A stretch of 64,000 nt of DNA, taken from contig OY540813.1 in NCBI GenBank assembly GCA_961205875.1, forward strand, positions 20,865,001 to 20,929,000, given 5' to 3'. Source of the DNA: Sialis fuliginosa. Its lineage: Eukaryota; Arthropoda; Insecta; Megaloptera; Sialidae. Below are positions 59,618 through 64,000 of the stretch, one piece after another; the stretch's first letter is position 1, and each line of letters begins with the position of its first letter. The position numbers were made by a program, and so were the translations under genes. The notes beneath the pieces were generated by a model. That model saw nothing but the letters and a program-made list of their open reading frames with translations. It did no database searches and had not been told where the DNA came from.

Positions 59618-60861
59618 CATGGGCTGAAAAGTCTTAGGCCTAACATTGAAAAAACGATTTTTTTTAATGAAACAACTCTTTTATTCTTCGACATAATCTT
59701 CATCTAGAATTCTAGAGCAATGCACTTGTTCCAACGGTCATCTAACATTTTGATACCGGTCTTATAGTGGTTCGCGCAAGTCCCTCAAAATAAGCGTTTG
59801 TTTCCAGCTCGACCTCTTCATTAGAGTAAAATCTTTTGCCGGAGAGTCACGTTTTCAATTTCGGAAAAAGGTATTAGTTGTTGGAGGCCAGGTTAGGAGA
59901 ATACGGTGGGTGCAATTCTTTCAATTTATCGATCGTAACACTCGTAACGTGAGCCTTGTGAAATGGTGCATTTTCTTAAAGAATAAGCATTTTTCTTTGT
60001 CATTTGCGGCCGTTTTGCCTTAACTTCGTCGTCCAATCGATTCAGTAATGCACTGTAATATTCTTTGTTGATTGTTCTACCATATTGAAAGTAGTCAATG
60101 AATTAATACTAGCAAGAACTTTACCGGCCGATTGTTGTGTTGTTAAACGTTTCGGGTTGCTTTCACCAGGTAATAACCATTCTGTTGACTGCCGATTGAA
60201 CTCCGATGTATAGTAATGAATCCATGTTTCATCCATTGTCACAAATCGCATGAAAAAATCCTTCTTATTGCAGTGAAATAATGCCAAATTTTGCTTTTTT
60301 GAAAGTCGAACACGTTCATCTTTTTAGTAAATTGTTAAAAACCGTGGTACCCATGGCGCGTAAAGCGTTTTCATGTGTAAACATTCATGAAGTATATTAC
60401 CAACACGTTCCTTTGAAATACTTATAGTGATAACTAGCTCACTTACTTTCACTTTGCGGTCATTCAACACAAATTCACGAGTTTTTCTAATGTTTTCTGG
60501 AGTAACTGCCTCATTTGGCCTTTCTGAACATGGTGTATCATTTGTGCTCGTAGTTCACGACGAAACTCAGCAAACCAATATTTTACGGTTGAATTATCTG
60601 AGGCAGATGTGCCGTAACACTTATCAAGCTATTCCTTTGTTAAAAAAACAATGTTTAACCAAAGCACGAAAATTGCTTTTTCCATGATTAAAAAAAAAAA
60701 AAAAAAGTAGCGTCACTTCGAAGGCTGTAACTTGACCAAGAGTACATGAAATGTCATGAAATTATGACAGTATTCTAGTAAAAGTTGGTACTCTATGGGA
60801 AACAAGGATTTTTTGTTTATGTCGCCATCTGTATGTCAGGCCAAAGACTTTTCAGCCTATG
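59618..60861 (-). mobile_element. mariner element, defective, TA TSD
   Basis: 29-bp inverted ends CATGGGCTGAAAAGTCTTAG... (59618-59646) and its counterpart (60833-60861) are flanked by TA (59616-59617 and 60862-60863). Length 1,244 bp against about 1.3 kb for intact mariners. The element carries one transposase pseudogene on the minus strand. Confidence 0.95.
59681..60685 (-). pseudogene. mariner transposase, inactivated
   Basis: The reading begins MEKAIFVLWLNIVF at 60685 and ends DEDYVEE-stop at 59681-59683, spanning about 335 codons' worth of DNA against roughly 345 in the family. In order: an N-terminal helix-turn-helix region with an early in-frame TAA; KYWFAEFRREL; KERVGNILHECLHMKT; TMDETWIHYYT with the first catalytic Asp intact (codon 60231-60233); KAKRPQMTKKNAYS; then, after a frameshift, ENAPFH where the family has DNAPxH (codon 59973-59975); then HPPYSPNLA where the family has SPDLA (codon 59892-59894). 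Two of the three catalytic Asp residues are therefore replaced (Glu and Asn), in addition to stops and frameshifts. It cannot be functional. Confidence 0.93.
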
Positions 60862-60864
60862 TAA

Positions 60865-61515
60865 TAAAGTTGTCCTTCAAATAACCTTGATAAACCTGCA
60901 CCAAACCAACCAAAGATATCACCTTTAAATCTGTATAACATTTATTCAACAAATTGTACCGTAAAATCGGATTAATTGCTTGTCTCAATTTAAATGCCGC
61001 AATCTGTATATATATGAAAATATACCAAAATTTTGGGGAATGAAAAAATCTTCCTATCAAGTATCTATACAAAGTGATTTATATTCAAATATTTGAGGTA
61101 GGAAAGGCTTAACTACAGGTCTATTGATTTTTTGGCGGGTGCTTACGCACTAAATGGCGCGTGACTAGGTTGGTACACAATAAGACGTTGATGGGATTTT
61201 ATACTTTATGTCGAACCACTTTATCCTCTCGTTGTTAATAGATAAGGTGTGTTTGGGTTTTACGCATTACACGTTGGTGCTTACTGCTATTTTATCTTTG
61301 CTTGTCAGTGCGTTGGTGGGTGTATTTGTGATGATTGGAATTTGTTTGAATATTGAAAATTACAAAAAAATGTAGTTTTATTATAGCTAAAGACAATGTT
61401 AATAATACAAGGATTATTTTCGAAGTTTTCTTTATTTAACACCCCACACGCCTTGGTACACAATTTTTTGGTTTTAGACTTTTGATTAAAAAAAAAATAA
61501 AAAAGTGGGTCAAAT
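60865..61515. other. Unassigned sequence
   Basis: About 61085-61335 is more complex (TTTTTGGCGGGTGCTTACG, AAATGGCGCGTGACTAGG) than the rest but has no open frame or second copy here. Confidence 0.35.
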
Positions 61516-61519
61516 TCCA

Positions 61520-61678
61520 CTGGTTTGGTTGATATTTTGATGTATCTATAAATGTTTTTTTGCCTATGTTCAGTAAAAATTTCAAGTTTCTAGTTTATAA
61601 AGTTTACGAGATATTTTGCTTTGACTGAAAAGGACGGACGGATATTAATAAATATCACTTTGACGTTCGGAACCCTTA
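61520..61678 (-). mobile_element. GGGTTCCG-family 5' fragment (inverted)
   Basis: On the minus strand it begins AAGGGTTCCGAACG, then TCCGTCCGTCC, AGTCAAAGCAAAATATCTCG and AACTTGAAATTTTTACTGA, as in the 22147 copy, and fades after about 160 bp. Confidence 0.75.
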
Positions 61679-61679
61679 A

Positions 61680-63070
61680 AATGTGACAACCAGACTCGCA
61701 TCTCTCCTAGGTGATGCCATAGTTTATAAAATTGACTTTTAACTTTAGTTAGGTCTAAACATCCAATTAAAAAATGATTGGTGGTTTCGTTTCGACTAAT
61801 CATTTCAGATTCACTTTCTCAATTTTTTTTCTAATATACACCATAACATTGATTTAAACCTAGTAACACATATACTAAATGCAGTTTAAAATTACTTTCA
61901 ATATGGTCTTACTCCAATTACAGAACTATTGTTAAGGAGTGTCATAATATTTTTTATTATTATTATTCAATTTATAATAACAATAAAAATGGAAACAATA
62001 TGGTTTCCAAAATAATTCAAAAATCACTTTAAGAACCTTTACCTACTTATCTTAGATCTTATATTATATAAGTGAAATACCATGATTTTTTAAAAAATGT
62101 TAGTTATTTATATTTAAATGATAAAATCTAAGTAATTTTAAATCCTACAAACATGTAATACAAGTATATATATTAATTAAAAATAATTAATTAATTTTTC
62201 TATTAAGAGATTCAAAACAAAATTAAAACTTTAATCACCTTCACATTAAACTACAATATACAAATTCTTCCATTCACCATAAGGAAGAACATCGTGTATT
62301 ATTTTATTCAATTATGCAAATGACATAAAAGACAAAACTTTACTGTAATTAATTCACCTGTGTATGATAATTTTTTTTTATATTTTGCATACCACAGTCG
62401 CCGCGAAATTGCCATGTCGGGAGCTTGCTGTTCCGCATCTCAAATGAATAGCTATCTGTGTCTCCTTTTAATCAAATACTTCTGCTCTGTAGCAAAAACA
62501 AAGGCCCGCCCGACGTTACGAAAAACTAATTTTCTTTAAGCGAAAATGCATGTTTTTAAATTAGCACCGTTTAGGGTAAATGCTTTAACAGGTATTAAAT
62601 ATAAAATGATAATGATTTGTTAAAACATTTTTGTTAATATTCATACAGTGACTTATTAATTAAGTATTCTAATAGGTACAGTATGACTCACTGACTTACC
62701 CGAGTCCTTTGAAATGGTTGTAATCATTTATAAAAGATACATTTTCAGTTGATCCGTTCGTCGTACATGAATAATATTGAATAATATTATAAGAATATTA
62801 AACATATGCATTTAAACTAACGACGTAATTATTTCATACAACTAATATTCATTTTTAGGTTATGTTATGTATGTCCGTCCGTCCGTTATGACCCCTCGAT
62901 ATAGATATAAAGATAATGGAACAAAATATTTTCAAAAAAGGCCAGAAAAAAATATTATAAATATTATATTTTTTTAATTTAAAAATGTCTTCTCCCCCCC
63001 CCCTCTATGGACTCTATCATCGTTATAGTACTTACTGTTAGTTCAAAATTCCGGAAAATGGCTTAAAAAG
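61680..63070. other. Unassigned, A+T-rich with small complex patches
   Basis: 62393-62525 is less A+T-rich (GCCGCGAAATTGCC, GGCCCGCCCGACG) without an open frame. A short (GTCC)n lies at 62873-62886 and a C run at 62994-63003. The latter two suggest an eroded dispersed-repeat copy. Confidence 0.4.
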
Positions 63071-63082
63071 TTTTCTAATGAC

Positions 63083-63347
63083 TAGAGATTGGAAAAATAG
63101 TTTTTCAACTATTGCGTAAAAATACATTTATTGTAATTTTATTACATATCTCCACCATTTTCAGAAAACTATATAGTTTGATTGAACACAATTTGAACTC
63201 AACTATTTGCAACTACCTTTCCAATTTTTTTAAAACTATTTGCACAAATTATTATTCAATAGTAAAAAAAAACTATTTACTATTTCCGAAAAAAAATTCA
63301 ACTGGTAACTATTTCATTGAAAATAACAACTATTTTTCCAATCTCTA
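63083..63347. mobile_element. hAT-type MITE with imperfect 8-bp TSD
   Basis: TAGAGATTGGAAAAATAGTT and its perfect reverse complement AACTATTTTTCCAATCTCTA are the ends. The flanks CTAATGAC (63075-63082) and GTAATAAC (63348-63355) match at six of eight positions. TAGAG fits the hAT terminal consensus. AACTATT or its complement recurs about every 30-40 bp inside, resembling subterminal transposase-binding repeats. The frame at 63112-63348 is these repeats read as protein. Confidence 0.8.
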
Positions 63348-63514
63348 GTAATAACTTACTTACCATTAATATAATACGGTAATTTATTTTTACGTACGTA
63401 TATTAAATGTTTTACAAAATATTAGATAAAAAAATCCATTAACAAAAAAATAAAATACATACTTTCATTTTGTCCGCGACTGATAATAATCATTCTACTA
63501 CATGTAATTTGTAT

Positions 63515-63652
63515 GCCCTGTTTAGACTAAAAAGATAAAACAGTTTTTACAATACTTACAATATTTAAAACTGTATAAGGTTTGTCGCTATTTTGTTAAA
63601 AAGATCCATGTTGTTGTTTTGTCTCTTTGGTCTAAACACGGCATTACGTGCA
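63515..63652. mobile_element. MITE, family M2 copy B
   Basis: GCCCTGTTTAGACTAAAAAG at the left and CTTTGGTCTAAACACGGC at the right are inverted. The inner GATAAAACAG and TGTTGTTTTGTC match the 14698 and 39363 copies. The TSD is unclear. Confidence 0.65.
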
Positions 63653-63654
63653 CG

Positions 63655-64000
63655 CGGTGAACCTAAACAATGCCTGACTGCACACAAAAATCGATTCACT
63701 TTTTTTACTTTAAAGCTTAAAAATGAAATTTTTAGAAAAAAACTTTTAATTCGGACTAATTCACCTAAATGTATATTTTTTAAATGATTTTTAACTTTTT
63801 GTACGTAAACAAATTAATTGTAAATTACAGATGACGGTACATTGGTAATTATTGTGTCATAAACTACCAATTAGTATTGGTTTCAACCACAAAAACCGTT
63901 GGTAAGTTGAACCGGTCACTTAAAACGTAGTATTTTTTATACGTTAACCACTCGCTTAATAAGATGTATGTATGTATGTATTGACTTATTTTTTACAACT
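63655..64000. other. Unassigned sequence to the window edge
   Basis: A (TGTA)n microsatellite lies at about 63965-63979. A weak inverted pair (GGTACATTGGTAATTATTG and CTACCAATTAGTATTGG) is not convincing. Confidence 0.4.

Noticed and set aside
60427-60687. 86-codon plus-strand frame
   Set aside because: Antisense to the mariner transposase pseudogene, whose minus-strand reading explains the sequence.

Overview
The window looks like intergenic or intronic DNA from an insect, most likely a moth or butterfly. It is very A+T-rich by eye, has no operon-like gene packing, and has no long open frame. Several dispersed repeats are of kinds I associate with Lepidoptera: a retroelement 3' end beginning near 50797 (CCCGCGACTTCGTCCGCG), the ACGGCCAAGTGCG element at 47682 and 54495, the GAAGTC(A/G)GTTAAAA element ending near 9061, and the GGGTTCCGAAGAAACCC family with its CCGT microsatellite. 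This assignment is recognition plus inference; a related insect order is possible. I found no convincing host protein-coding gene, tRNA, rRNA or CRISPR array.

What the window does hold is a dense, layered population of DNA transposons, nearly all non-autonomous or broken. Many can be delimited by terminal inverted repeats (TIRs) with matching target-site duplications (TSDs). hAT-type elements with 8-bp TSDs lie at 12085-12495 (GGTTTATA), 55480-55792 (AGCGTTAT) and 63083-63347 (imperfect). A Harbinger-like element with TTA duplications is at 52355-52982; elements with TAA flanks are at 10834-11165 and 2704-6431. A foldback element with 17-bp tandem-repeat arms and a 9-bp TSD is at 44232-44919. 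TA-flanked Tc1/mariner-type elements are at 304, 6684, 22106, 26531, 27683, 33568 and 59618. Three carry recognisable transposase or transposase-associated remnants: a dead mariner (59618-60861), a Tc1/mariner-like deletion derivative (33568-34132) and a pogo/Tigger-like zinc-finger tail (27061-27144). A fourth transposase fragment, without element ends, is at 36141-36380.

Layering is clear in four places. The GGGTTCCG-family element at 22147-23265 interrupts an older MITE (22106-23467), so both are delimited. The ACGGCCAAGTGCG element (47682-48976) sits inside another GGGTTCCG copy (47213-49305) and has grown an internal array of four ~288-bp units. The long foldback at 56303-59377, with ~690-bp arms, holds two smaller MITEs. 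A TAA-flanked MITE (10834-11165) sits inside retroelement-like sequence.

Three structures stand out. A ~225-bp-arm near-palindrome at 25162-25676 carries, in each arm, a CRE, an E2F-like GCGGGAA/GCGGAAA box, a CCAAT box and a TATA-like box, all facing outward. A GC-rich island at 16145-17250 contains five 76-bp repeats, each able to fold into a hairpin, and a 35-bp array. The foldback element at 44232 is the third. Stretches not listed under a specific call are A+T-rich DNA in which I see nothing assignable.
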